NCBI GenBank assembly: GCA_041166385.1
Contig: JBEEFW010000031.1
Span: 29,723-93,722 of the forward strand
DNA from: DASUCS01 sp041166385
GTDB taxonomy: Bacteria; Actinomycetota; Acidimicrobiia; Acidimicrobiales; JACDCH01
Direction of reading: 5' to 3'
DNA length: 64,000 bases
In this document: positions 10,060-17,968 of the stretch, one piece after another
Layout of the letters: the number at the start of each line of letters is the position of its first letter
How positions within the stretch are numbered: the first letter of the stretch is position 1
Made by a program: the position numbers and the translations under genes
The notes under the pieces: generated by a model
The model's input: only the letters and a program-made list of their open reading frames with translations
What the model was told of the DNA's origin: nothing
Databases searched by the model: none

Positions 10060-11361
10060 TCAATCGCGGCTGGTGGCGGGGCGAGCGAAGACCGCTCGCT
10101 CGATGCCGGGCAGCATCAGCTCGCGCGGTGCGCCGAAGGCCAGGTCGCTGGCGGAGTCGGCCAGGTCGGCCACCACCGACGACGTCAGGATCTCGCCGGG
10201 AGCCGCGGCATCGCACAACCGGCACGCGAGGCTCACGTTGCGGCCGACCACGTCGAGTCCGTCACGCTCGACCTCGCCGGCATGCACGCCCACGCGGGCC
10301 TCCAGGGAGAAGTCGGGATCGCTGGCGCGCTCCTTCTCGAGCGCTGTCTGGAAGGCGACCGCGAACTGCACCGCTCGCCGCGGGCTGTTGAACGTGAGGA
10401 GCAGGCCGTCGCCGCGGGTCTTCACCTCCGTGCCGCCGTGCTGCGCGACCTCGTGACGCGCAAGCGTGTAGTGCGCTTGCAGCACGGCGCGCCACCGTTG
10501 ATCGCCCAGTGAGTCGGCAATGCGCGTCGACCCGACGATGTCGGTGCACACGACAGTGACGAGCCCACCGGGATCGACAACGGGCGGAGGCGCCGGTGGA
10601 GGGGGCGTCGGCAACCAGTGCGGCGGTGTCCCGTGGCGCTGGCTCCGATCGCGGTTCCGGTTCTGATTCTGATTCCGGTTCTGGTTCCAGTTCTGGTTCC
10701 AGTTCTGGTTCTGGTGGTGACCGTGCTGATCGTCGTCGTCGTCCGGCTCACCGGGCTGGCGCGGCGGCTTGCTCTGCACCACGATCGTCCCCCACATCCC
10801 GTAGCCCCGGATGCGGATCTTCGGCGCGCCAGGAAGCGGCTCGACGCGCGACGTGCGATTGCTGCGACCACCCATGAGCATCATCCCGGTGAACTCCACG
10901 GGAATGCCTTCGGGCACGATCACGTGCACGCCGCCCATGATCGCCCATGCGGTGATGTCGACCTCATCGGCTTCGAGCGTCGCGTCGCGCAGGTCGATGA
11001 GCACACCGCCCATCATCGCCACGGCCCCGAGTTCGCGCTCGGCGCGCCAACGACCGCGCTGATCCTCGCCGCCCATGATGGCCACGATCCACCGTCGTCG
11101 CTTCTTCGGCTCGTCGGTCGAGTCGGTCGATGACGAGGCCGGCCTCGATGCGGACACCGGCAGTCGGAGATCACGCGTGACGTCCTCGAGTTGTCCGCGC
11201 GTGATGGCGGCCCATGCGTCGGCTGTGCGCTCTGAGAACTCGTCGAGCGTGAGTTGGCCGTCGGCGCATGCCGTCGACAATCGGTCGACGACGGCCTGTC
11301 GCTCCGAGTCCGATGCTCGGATCTCGTCCCCCTCCACCCCACCATCATTCACGAACGGCAC
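10060..11361 (-). CDS. DUF1707 - LiaF-like - class III nucleotide cyclase fusion protein
   Basis: A 433-residue protein with an unusual domain order. Residues 13-66 form a DUF1707 domain (IRASDSERQAVVDRLSTACA). Residues 90-198 repeat the MGG-turn pattern (WIVAIMGG, AVAMMGGVLIDLRDA, AWAIMGGVHVIVP, MLMGGRS) of the LiaF/DUF2154-type beta domain. Residues 205-262 are a low-complexity linker of Asp, then Asn/Gln/Trp/Arg, then Pro. Residues 266-405 are a class III cyclase domain: D274 in CTDIVGST and D318 in KTRGDG for metals, K314, and R381; the transition-state Asn is replaced by Ser377 (GRNVSLACRL). No membrane helix is visible. GTG start. It is transcribed alone, divergent from the ligase-like membrane gene. 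It may sense envelope state and make, or only bind, a cyclic nucleotide. Confidence 0.85.
   Translation of the reverse strand: MPFVNDGGVEGDEIRASDSERQAVVDRLSTACADGQLTLDEFSERTADAWAAITRGQLEDVTRDLRLPVSASRPASSSTDSTDEPKKRRRWIVAIMGGEDQRGRWRAERELGAVAMMGGVLIDLRDATLEADEVDITAWAIMGGVHVIVPEGIPVEFTGMMLMGGRSNRTSRVEPLPGAPKIRIRGYGMWGTIVVQSKPPRQPGEPDDDDDQHGHHQNQNWNQNWNQNRNQNQNRNRDRSQRHGTPPHWLPTPPPPAPPPVVDPGGLVTVVCTDIVGSTRIADSLGDQRWRAVLQAHYTLARHEVAQHGGTEVKTRGDGLLLTFNSPRRAVQFAVAFQTALEKERASDPDFSLEARVGVHAGEVERDGLDVVGRNVSLACRLCDAAAPGEILTSSVVADLADSASDLAFGAPRELMLPGIERAVFARPATSRD
10640..10730. repeat. Low-complexity repeat encoding Asn/Gln/Trp/Arg linker
   Basis: GGTTCT/GGTTCC-type hexamers repeat on the plus strand; on the coding (minus) strand they give NQN and NWNQ units that join the LiaF-like and cyclase domains. 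Such tracts vary in length by slippage. Confidence 0.7.
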
Positions 11362-11408
11362 GCTGGAGTCCTATCTACGGTGAGCGTGGCGTGGGTCACG
11401 GCGCCGCC

Positions 11409-11414
11409 TACCCT
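11409..11414 (+). promoter_or_regulatory. Near-leaderless promoter -10 box (TACCCT)
   Basis: TACCCT lies nine bases before the ATG at 11424; no ribosome-binding site fits between, so a leader of only a few bases is expected. Confidence 0.4.
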
Positions 11415-11423
11415 GCCTGCCGC

Positions 11424-13307
11424 ATGAGAATCCGGAGCGGTGCGGTGATGCTCGCCGCGGTGCTGCCGCTCGCTGCGCTGGTGGTCGACCCGAAGGGCTG
11501 GTTCCCGTTCGGGCCGGGCAAGTGGCTCGCCGTCTCGACGCTCGTGCCTGCCGGCACCGCCCTGATCCTGTGGCGAGAACGGCCACGGGTCTCCCGCCTC
11601 GTGACGCACGCGGCGATCGCTCTGGTGGTTTGGATGGCGATCGGCGCGGTCGTCGGTCGCGACGGCCTCTACGCCTGGGTGGGAACGCCGGAACGTCACT
11701 TCGGTGTGCTCACGTGGGTGCTGTGCCTCGCCGCCCTCGTGGCAGGACAGAACCTCGATGTTGCTCGCGACCACGTCGCGCTCGCGTGGGGCGCTGCTAT
11801 CGCGGGGTTCGGCGCCGGAGGGCTCGCGGTCAGCGAAGCCCTCGGCTGGGAGCCGTCGGTCTTTGCCGTCACTCCGGGCCGGCTCACCGCGACGATGGGA
11901 TCCGCCGCATACCTCGGAGCGCTCACCGCGCTGCTGTTGCCGATCGTGATCGCGATCGCGCTCGACAACAGCTTCTCGCGTTGGTTGCGCGGCGTGGCCG
12001 TGCTGTCGGTGCCCGCGCTCGCAATCGCATTCGCCGGCTCCGGAGCACGCGCCGCGTGGTTCGGAGCAACAACCGCGGTCGTGGCGTTCGTCGTGGTGCG
12101 GCGCTCCACGTTGTTGCGCGACCGGAGGCGGACGACGGTAGCGGGCGGCGCGCTTGCGCTCGGTTTCGTCGCGTTGGTTGCCCTGTCACCCGTCGGCTCC
12201 CGCTTGTCGTCGACGACGGATTCCAAGGTCGGAGGCAGCAGCCGCGTCGACGAGTGGCAGGTGGCGACGCGCGTGATCGCGAACCATCCGATCACCGGCG
12301 TGGGTCCCGAGGGCTACCGCATCGCCTTCGCCGAAGGCGTCGACGACGCGTACGAGCGGGCCTACGGACGGGATCCGCTCCCCGATCGCGCCCACTCGGG
12401 CCCGCTCGACGTGGCGGCCACCGGCGGGTTGCCCGCGCTCGCGGCCTGGTGCCTCGCGGTCGGACTCATGCTGCGCGCTGCGCTCCGCGGCTTGCGGTCG
12501 GACCAGGCATTCTGCGTCGGCGCTGCGGCTGCGGTCATCGCCTACTTCGCCGCGCAGTTGCTGTTGTTTCCCATCTTCGAGCTCGAGCCGGTGGCGTGGC
12601 TGCTCGCGGGAGTCGTGGTTGCGGCCACGGAAGCGGGCACACCGGCGGTCGCTCCTCGGGCACTACGTCGACCGATCATGGCGACGCTCGGAGCACTGGC
12701 CGTCGTGGCATTGGGGGCCGGGGTCGTCGACGTGGCCGCTGACCGTCACGCCGCCACCGCCGCCGACGCGCGCGAGCCGTCCACCGCTGTGCGCGAGGCC
12801 GGCGCCGCGGTCGATCTGCGACCCGACGAGGTGCGACTCCACCTTCTGCTCGCGCAGGCGTTGGTCGCCGACGGTCGAAGCACGTCCGATGCCATCGCCG
12901 CCGTGAACGACGCACTGCGCATCTCGCCGGACGACCCGATCGCCCGACGCCACCGGGTGCAGCTGCTCGTGCAGCGAGCGAGCGCCACGCACCTTCCTGC
13001 CGACATCGCCGCCGCTCGTGTCGAGGCGGACGCACTCGTCGCGCGTGATCCGCACAACGCCACGCTGTGGCTCGTCACCGGCGCAGCCGCCCGGCTCGCA
13101 GCCGATGCATTGGGAGCGGAAGCGGCCTTTCTGCGCGCGGAATCGCTCTCACCGCACAGCGCCACGCCGAGCATGGAGCTGGCGTTGCTCTATCTCGATC
13201 TCGGCCGATTGTCCGATGCGAGAGCGGCGGCCGACCGGGCGGTCGCCCGGGATCCCGACGACGTGGGAGCCCAGCAGCTCCGGCAGCGCACGCTGGACGC
13301 GGGTTGA
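11424..13307 (+). CDS. O-antigen ligase-like polytopic membrane protein with TPR region
   Basis: A 627-residue protein. The N-terminal 440 residues contain about ten hydrophobic helices; the loop GSSRVDEWQVATRVIANHPI followed by GVGPEGYRIAF near residue 290 is the conserved periplasmic loop of the Wzy/O-antigen ligase family (the xxGxGxxxF pattern). From about residue 480 on the sequence is soluble and helical with TPR-like spacing (AGAAVDLRPDEVRLHLLLAQ, ALRISPDDPIARRH, RAVARDPDD). The family joins or polymerises glycans on the outer face of the membrane; similar ligase-TPR proteins are common in bacteria without classical O-antigen. Start ATG at 11424. The sigma factor gene begins two bases after the stop, so the two are probably co-transcribed. 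Confidence 0.8.
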   Translation: MRIRSGAVMLAAVLPLAALVVDPKGWFPFGPGKWLAVSTLVPAGTALILWRERPRVSRLVTHAAIALVVWMAIGAVVGRDGLYAWVGTPERHFGVLTWVLCLAALVAGQNLDVARDHVALAWGAAIAGFGAGGLAVSEALGWEPSVFAVTPGRLTATMGSAAYLGALTALLLPIVIAIALDNSFSRWLRGVAVLSVPALAIAFAGSGARAAWFGATTAVVAFVVVRRSTLLRDRRRTTVAGGALALGFVALVALSPVGSRLSSTTDSKVGGSSRVDEWQVATRVIANHPITGVGPEGYRIAFAEGVDDAYERAYGRDPLPDRAHSGPLDVAATGGLPALAAWCLAVGLMLRAALRGLRSDQAFCVGAAAAVIAYFAAQLLLFPIFELEPVAWLLAGVVVAATEAGTPAVAPRALRRPIMATLGALAVVALGAGVVDVAADRHAATAADAREPSTAVREAGAAVDLRPDEVRLHLLLAQALVADGRSTSDAIAAVNDALRISPDDPIARRHRVQLLVQRASATHLPADIAAARVEADALVARDPHNATLWLVTGAAARLAADALGAEAAFLRAESLSPHSATPSMELALLYLDLGRLSDARAAADRAVARDPDDVGAQQLRQRTLDAG

Positions 13308-13308
13308 G

Positions 13309-13905
13309 ATGGAACGCCGCGGGCCGGTCGAGCGTCTACAGGGCATGTACGCCACCGCGTCGCTCGACGACGCGTCTTCCACCGTGGGCACCCGGCGCGA
13401 CCTCGCGATGGTGAGCCCGCTGGTGTCTGAAGGATTCGAAGCGTTCTACCGCGATGCCCGTCCGACCGTCGGCAAGGCACTGGCGATCGCGCTCGGCGAT
13501 GCCGACGTTGCCGCCGAGGCCACCGACGAAGCCATGACCCGCGCGTACGAGCGTTGGGCCGAGGTGAGCGCGCTCGGGCGCCCGGAGGCGTGGGTGTATC
13601 GCGTCGCCTCGAACTGGGCGCTCTCGATCTTCCGCCGCCGGCGCCTCAGCCTCCATCGCATGTACGACCCCGCCGTCTCCGACGCCGCGACGGTCACCGA
13701 CCCCGCGGTGCATGCCGCGGTGGCCGCGCTCGACATCAAGCACCGCAGCGTTGTCGTGTGCCGCCACCTGCTCGGCTGGTCGGTGGCCGAAACGGCGCTC
13801 GCCCTCGACATCAGCGAAGGCACCGTCAAGAGCCGGCTGCATCGCGCCACCGCCACACTCCGCACCCGTTTGCAAGATCTCGACACCAATGAGGAGCAGT
13901 CGTGA
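13309..13905 (+). CDS. ECF-type RNA polymerase sigma factor
   Basis: Up to 198 residues. Sigma region 2 covers FEAFYRDARPTVGKALAIA through EAWVYRVASNWALSIFRRRR; region 4 has the helix-turn-helix GWSVAETALALDISEGTVKS followed by RLHRATATLRTRL. The linker is short, as in ECF factors. Starts at 13309, 13345 or 13408 are all possible ATGs; the last leaves 165 residues and a standard ECF N-terminus. The next gene overlaps by four bases (GTGA) and encodes a single-pass membrane protein with a cytoplasmic N-terminus, the expected position of an anti-sigma factor. Confidence 0.88.
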   Translation: MERRGPVERLQGMYATASLDDASSTVGTRRDLAMVSPLVSEGFEAFYRDARPTVGKALAIALGDADVAAEATDEAMTRAYERWAEVSALGRPEAWVYRVASNWALSIFRRRRLSLHRMYDPAVSDAATVTDPAVHAAVAALDIKHRSVVVCRHLLGWSVAETALALDISEGTVKSRLHRATATLRTRLQDLDTNEEQS

Positions 13906-15470
13906 ACGACGACGATCGCCTTTCCCAGTACCTCTCCGACCGCGCCGATTCGATCGCGCTCGCACCTGGCGACGTACGCGACATCACCGTGCGCGTCATG
14001 CGCCGCCGCCGGTCGCGCCGGACGTTCAGCGCGGCCGCGGCCGTCGCGGTGCTCGCGCTCGGCGCAGTCGTGTTGCTGAGCCGCGGCCCGGGTCATCAGT
14101 CGGTCACCGTTGCCGGCGAGCCCGAACCGTCTCGCGCCGCGCTCACGTGGTCGACTGTCGATGTCCCGGAAGGACTCGGCTGGAGCTTCGAGACCGTCAA
14201 CGCGGGCACCGGCTCGCTCTTCAGCCTGTCCACCGCACCGGGCGTGGTTCCGTCCGGTGGGAGCATGGACACGCGACAGGTCCTCTACCGATCGAGCGAC
14301 GGCCGTTCGTGGTCCACGGTCGCACTGCCCGAAGGCCTGTCGCCGACGGCCCTCGCGTCGTCGGCGGGTCACCTGTACGCCGTTGGCACGGCTCCGGGCG
14401 GCGGAAACACCGTCGACTTCGCCGTCGCCAGCAGCACCGATGACGGGAACACGTGGTCGCAGGCTCGCCTGCCGCAGCCGGAGGCCGACCTGAAAGCGCG
14501 GTTCCCGCACGAGGTGCAGATCTCCCCGCCGATCATCGCGAGCGGACCACAGGGCGTCGTCGCGGCAGTGACGGTTCAAGCGATGCCGGACGTGCAAGCG
14601 CTGTTGCCGACGGACGCCATGTCGTCAGGGTGGAACATCACCGCAACTGGCGTTGACATCTACTCGCCGTGTGCGGCCGACATGCAATCCATCTCGTCGA
14701 GCTATGGGCCTCCTCCGACCAACCTCGTCGAGTGCCCCAAAGACGGAAAGCAGCCCCCCGTCGAGAAGTCGTACACGTGGGACGAGCTCGGGGTCGATCC
14801 CGCGCTGCGCCCGCTGATCGGCGGCCAGGTCCACCTCTACACGTCGCAGGACGGCTCCACGTTCGACGAAGTCGCGGCGCCTGGCATCGATGGCTACGTC
14901 GCCGAGCTGATCGCCAGCGGCGATGGCTATCGCATGCTCACCAGCGGTGCGCTCGTCCCCGGACTACAGCCGTACTACTCCGCCGACGGCACCAGCTGGG
15001 AGAAGACCGCTGACTCCGGCTTCGACGGGTGGGTCGTCGCATCCGGACTGATCGATGGCAAGCCGCTCGCCGTCCTCGAGACCATCAACGGCGTCGCACT
15101 GCTCACCGCACAACCAGGCGGTGGTTGGTCGCAGCCGGTCGGCATCAACGAAGCGCTCGGATTGCCGACTGCTTCGAACGACCATCCGACCATCGCAGGG
15201 TTGCAGTCAGCGGTGATCGGACCGCTGGGGGTCGCCGCGGTGTTCTCGATCCAAGACAAGGCGTACCTCGCCGAGAGCGCCGACGGTCGCCACTACACGA
15301 CGCGTCCGTTGGGCGACGTCGCCGGCGATGGCTCCTGGTACGCGGCAGGCATCTCGATGAGCGCCGACGCGGTCGTCGTCCGCCTGGTGCCCACCCCGGC
15401 GCCGGGGAGTGATCCGTCCAACTCCCCGGTGCCTGGTCCTCAGCGCCTGTTGGTCGGCACGATCAACTGA
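13902..15470 (+). CDS. Single-pass membrane protein with BNR/exo-sialidase-like ectodomain, probable anti-sigma partner
   Basis: A 522-residue protein. The first 45 residues (DDRLSQYLSDRADSIALAPG) are soluble and charged and precede RRRRSRRTF and one hydrophobic helix (about residues 46-61), so the N-terminus is inside. The large outer part has repeated short motifs of BNR type: YRSSDGRSWSTV, SSTDDGNTWSQ, YTSQDGSTFDEV, YSADGTSWEK, AESADGRHY, spaced as in beta-propellers. GTG start overlaps the sigma factor stop, which implies balanced synthesis; by position it could hold the sigma factor at the membrane, though no classical zinc anti-sigma motif is present. Function is inference. A 52-base palindrome follows the stop after ten bases. 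Confidence 0.75.
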   Translation: MNDDDRLSQYLSDRADSIALAPGDVRDITVRVMRRRRSRRTFSAAAAVAVLALGAVVLLSRGPGHQSVTVAGEPEPSRAALTWSTVDVPEGLGWSFETVNAGTGSLFSLSTAPGVVPSGGSMDTRQVLYRSSDGRSWSTVALPEGLSPTALASSAGHLYAVGTAPGGGNTVDFAVASSTDDGNTWSQARLPQPEADLKARFPHEVQISPPIIASGPQGVVAAVTVQAMPDVQALLPTDAMSSGWNITATGVDIYSPCAADMQSISSSYGPPPTNLVECPKDGKQPPVEKSYTWDELGVDPALRPLIGGQVHLYTSQDGSTFDEVAAPGIDGYVAELIASGDGYRMLTSGALVPGLQPYYSADGTSWEKTADSGFDGWVVASGLIDGKPLAVLETINGVALLTAQPGGGWSQPVGINEALGLPTASNDHPTIAGLQSAVIGPLGVAAVFSIQDKAYLAESADGRHYTTRPLGDVAGDGSWYAAGISMSADAVVVRLVPTPAPGSDPSNSPVPGPQRLLVGTIN

Positions 15471-15480
15471 CGCGCTCCTT

Positions 15481-15532
15481 CCGTTCTGGCGTCACCTACT
15501 TCGCATATGCGACGTACGTGACGCCAGAACGG
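15481..15532. terminator. 52-base near-perfect palindrome
   Basis: The 26-base halves match except at two positions: CCGTTCTGGCGTCAC at 15481-15495 pairs with GTGACGCCAGAACGG at 15518-15532 and the centre is TCGCATATGCGA. It lies just after the BNR protein stop, and likely acts as terminator. Its arms differ from the 4901/10008 family though the architecture is alike. Confidence 0.6.
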
Positions 15533-15631
15533 CGCGAGAGGCACGCGACGTACGCAGGACACTCGGCGCCACACCACCCGGGATCTCGCCACCTCGAGGA
15601 ACTACCGTGTCGCGACTGCGGGGGTAGACAC

Positions 15632-16894
15632 GTGGCGGAACTCGAGCACAACCCGTTCGAAGGGGTTGTGCTCGCGCGCCAACGCCCGGGCTTCACCGTC
15701 GAGCCAGAAGCAATCGCGTGGAACGCTGTCGCATTCAAGGTCCGCGGCCAACGTGACGGGGTCGCCTGCGTACCGAGAAACTCGTTGGCGTCGTTTCTCG
15801 ATGACCTCGACGACGGGCGACTCGATCCCGTCATCCGCGACTTCCTCGCCGGGCCTCCATCCGGACGCGTCTTGCGAACCGTCGCGCAGACAGAGACGCC
15901 GGGCCTCTTCGACGAGCTCTCCTCCCCTGACGCGATCGTGCCAGGCGAGCGTCGGCCCGGGCGGCCGGGCCGGTTCGGACGAGGCGGCGGTACACCAACT
16001 GGCTCGCGCCGCGACAAGCGCGCACGTCGTCCGCACCCGCGCCGCCTTCCGGTAGCCGGTGCGCTGATCGCCGGCGTGCTGACCGTCGCGGCGGTGGCCG
16101 TCGCGCTGCAGTCCAACGACAAGAAGGACACCTCAGCCGTTGCAACCGACCTTCAGCCGGCGGCGTCGTCCGCGGCTGACATTGACACTCGCGCGGCACT
16201 GCCACCACCTGCGGGCGCGGTGTGCGTCGCGCGCCCCGCGGGCATGACTGCGTGGTGGCCGGGTGACCGCACTTCTGACGACGTCGCCGGCGGACGCGAT
16301 GGAGCGCTCGATTCAACTGCCGGGTTCGCCGCCAGCGGGGCCGTCGGCCCGACGTTCGACTTCACCCAGGGCGGATCGTTCGCCGTTCCAAACGATCCGC
16401 TGTGGAACCTGGGCACCGACTTCACCATCGACCTCTGGGTCAATTTCACCGATGCAGCCGCCGGACGCCTGCCTTTCATTTCGCACGACGATGCCGGCGG
16501 AAGCCACAACAAGTGGGTCTTCTGGTTCGACGACCAGGGCGACGGTCCTGGGCATCTGCCGGGGCCCGCGCTGCGGTTCCATATCAACGGTTCGTCGCCG
16601 AGCTCGAATCCGATCGCGGTCGCATGGACTCCGACGGTCAACGAGTGGCACTTCGTCGCCATCACTCGGAGTGCCTCCAGCTACGCCCTGTACATCGATG
16701 GCGGCTCACCCGCGCAGACAGCCGATGACGCGAATCCGATTCCGGCCGCGGTCGTACCGCTCAGCATCGGTTCCGCCGAGGCGTTCTCGTTCCCAGGCCA
16801 GATCGACGAGGTGCAGCTCTACAGCCGGGCGTTGCCCGCGAGCGAGATCGCCGGCATCTTCAACGCCGGCTCCGCCGGCGTGTGCAAGAACTGA
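15632..16894 (+). CDS. Membrane-anchored LamG (concanavalin A-like) domain protein
   Basis: About 420 residues from the GTG at 15632 (preceded by CGGGGGT); the frame is open further up to a GTG at 15518 inside the palindrome, which would add a CRDCGGRH segment. Residues 1-90 form a small soluble region I do not recognise (FTVEPEAIAWNAVAFKVRG). An Arg/Gly-rich stretch precedes one hydrophobic helix (LPVAGALIAGVLTVAAVAVA). The outer part has a LamG_3-type fold: MTAWWPGDRTSDDVAGG, FTIDLWVNFTD, EWHFVAITRS, YALYIDGG and the closing IDEVQLYSRALPASEI, typical of glycan- or protein-binding jelly rolls. Probably a surface binding protein; ligand unknown. It ends 13 bases before the convergent dehydrogenase gene. 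Confidence 0.7.
   Translation: MAELEHNPFEGVVLARQRPGFTVEPEAIAWNAVAFKVRGQRDGVACVPRNSLASFLDDLDDGRLDPVIRDFLAGPPSGRVLRTVAQTETPGLFDELSSPDAIVPGERRPGRPGRFGRGGGTPTGSRRDKRARRPHPRRLPVAGALIAGVLTVAAVAVALQSNDKKDTSAVATDLQPAASSAADIDTRAALPPPAGAVCVARPAGMTAWWPGDRTSDDVAGGRDGALDSTAGFAASGAVGPTFDFTQGGSFAVPNDPLWNLGTDFTIDLWVNFTDAAAGRLPFISHDDAGGSHNKWVFWFDDQGDGPGHLPGPALRFHINGSSPSSNPIAVAWTPTVNEWHFVAITRSASSYALYIDGGSPAQTADDANPIPAAVVPLSIGSAEAFSFPGQIDEVQLYSRALPASEIAGIFNAGSAGVCKN
15643..15674. repeat. 32-base palindrome inside the LamG gene 5' region
   Basis: CGAGCACAACCC at 15643-15654 is the exact reverse complement of GGGTTGTGCTCG at 15663-15674, around GTTCGAAG. In RNA it would form a 12-bp stem a few codons after the presumed start, which could lower translation. 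Confidence 0.6.
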
Positions 16895-16907
16895 CGCCGC
16901 GTTTGGC

Positions 16908-17909
16908 TCAGAGGACGGATTCGCCAGCTTCGACTCGGGGACGCAGCAGCTCGGTGAGTCGCGTGCGGTGGAGGACTGCGTCGCCGAACGCGAGCTGATC
17001 GAGTTGCGCCCGCTTCAAGAACAGGTGCACGTCGTGCTCCCACGTGAACCCGATGCCCCCATGCACCTGCAACGCGGATGCGGCGACGCGCTTCGAGGCA
17101 TCCGAGCACCATGCCTTCGCGGTCGACGCCGCCACCGATGCCTCGGGGTGCGACGCCGCGATGCACCAGGCCGCGTAGTACACCGCCGAGCGCATGCCCT
17201 CGACGTCGACGAGCATGTCAGCCAACCGGTGCTTCACCGCCTGGAAGCTGCCGATCGGCTTGTCGAACTGCACGCGGTCCTTGGCGTATTCCACGGACAG
17301 GTCGAGGAGACGCTGCGCGCCACCGAGCAACTCGGCCGAGTAGGCCATCGCACCGCGATCGACGAACGCCTGCACCGACTCGATTCCACCGAGGACGGTG
17401 GCGTTCCCCACCGACGGGTCGAGCCAGCCCACCTCGCGCGTCACGTCCATGGCGGGCTCGCGCGTCGACGCCGGCGCGAGCGCGACGAGTTGATCGCCGC
17501 GCACGCACACCGCGACGGTCGCCGACGGCGCATACGGCACGACCTCGCGGGCTCCTGACGCCGCGACGCACGCAATGGTGTCGCCGGCCAGGAGCGGGTC
17601 GGCCCAATCGGTGCCGGTCAGCGCGTCGAGCGCCACGATCTGCTGAAGGATCGGCGCCGGCGCGACATGGGCGCCCACCTCCTCGAGCAGCACCGCGACC
17701 TCGACCCAACCGAGCCCGACGCCGCCGGCGTCTTCGGCGACCGCGATACCGGTCCAGCCCTGCTCGACCATCGCCTTCCACAACTCGGCGTCCCACGGCA
17801 CGTCCGATTCGAAGGTGGCGCGTACCTGTGCCGACGTGCTGCGGGTGTCGAGCAACTCACGCGCGGCGGAGCGCAGCGCCTGCTGATCGTCGTTCAGCTC
17901 GAAGTCCAC
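16908..17909 (-). CDS. Acyl-CoA dehydrogenase family protein, smaller subunit type
   Basis: A 333-residue FadE-like protein. It starts VDFELNDDQQALRSAARELL, has GWTGIAVAEDAGGVGLGWVE, a shortened middle beta domain (residues 115-170), then YAKDRVQFDKPIGSFQAVKH and ALQVHGGIGFTWEHDVHLFL at the end. The middle domain is degenerate compared with complete acyl-CoA dehydrogenases. In mycobacteria such short FadE proteins form alpha2beta2 heterotetramers with a full-length partner (for example the FadE28-FadE29 type) that act on steroid side-chain CoA thioesters. The gene at 17969, divergent from this one, encodes a suitable partner. GTG start; the TGACRY operator at 17935 lies between the two starts. 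Confidence 0.85.
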   Translation of the reverse strand: MDFELNDDQQALRSAARELLDTRSTSAQVRATFESDVPWDAELWKAMVEQGWTGIAVAEDAGGVGLGWVEVAVLLEEVGAHVAPAPILQQIVALDALTGTDWADPLLAGDTIACVAASGAREVVPYAPSATVAVCVRGDQLVALAPASTREPAMDVTREVGWLDPSVGNATVLGGIESVQAFVDRGAMAYSAELLGGAQRLLDLSVEYAKDRVQFDKPIGSFQAVKHRLADMLVDVEGMRSAVYYAAWCIAASHPEASVAASTAKAWCSDASKRVAASALQVHGGIGFTWEHDVHLFLKRAQLDQLAFGDAVLHRTRLTELLRPRVEAGESVL

Positions 17910-17934
17910 ACGCGTTCCTGGTGGCAAAGCGGAC

Positions 17935-17950
17935 CTGACACGGGCGTCAG
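17935..17950. promoter_or_regulatory. TGACRY palindromic operator, site 2
   Basis: CTGACACGGGCGTCAG between divergent dehydrogenase genes. On the plus strand it is followed after two bases by TACGAT (17953-17958), ten bases before the ATG at 17969. One site could serve both genes. Confidence 0.65.
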
Positions 17951-17968
17951 CATACGATCTGGCCCTTC

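Noticed and set aside
15602..16036. Minus-strand frame opposite the LamG protein N-terminus, which reads smoothly for about 60 residues
   Set aside because: Part of the likeness to the plus-strand frame comes from the palindrome at 15643-15674; the plus frame continues into a membrane helix and LamG domain, so it is preferred, though the first 40 codons there remain uncertain.
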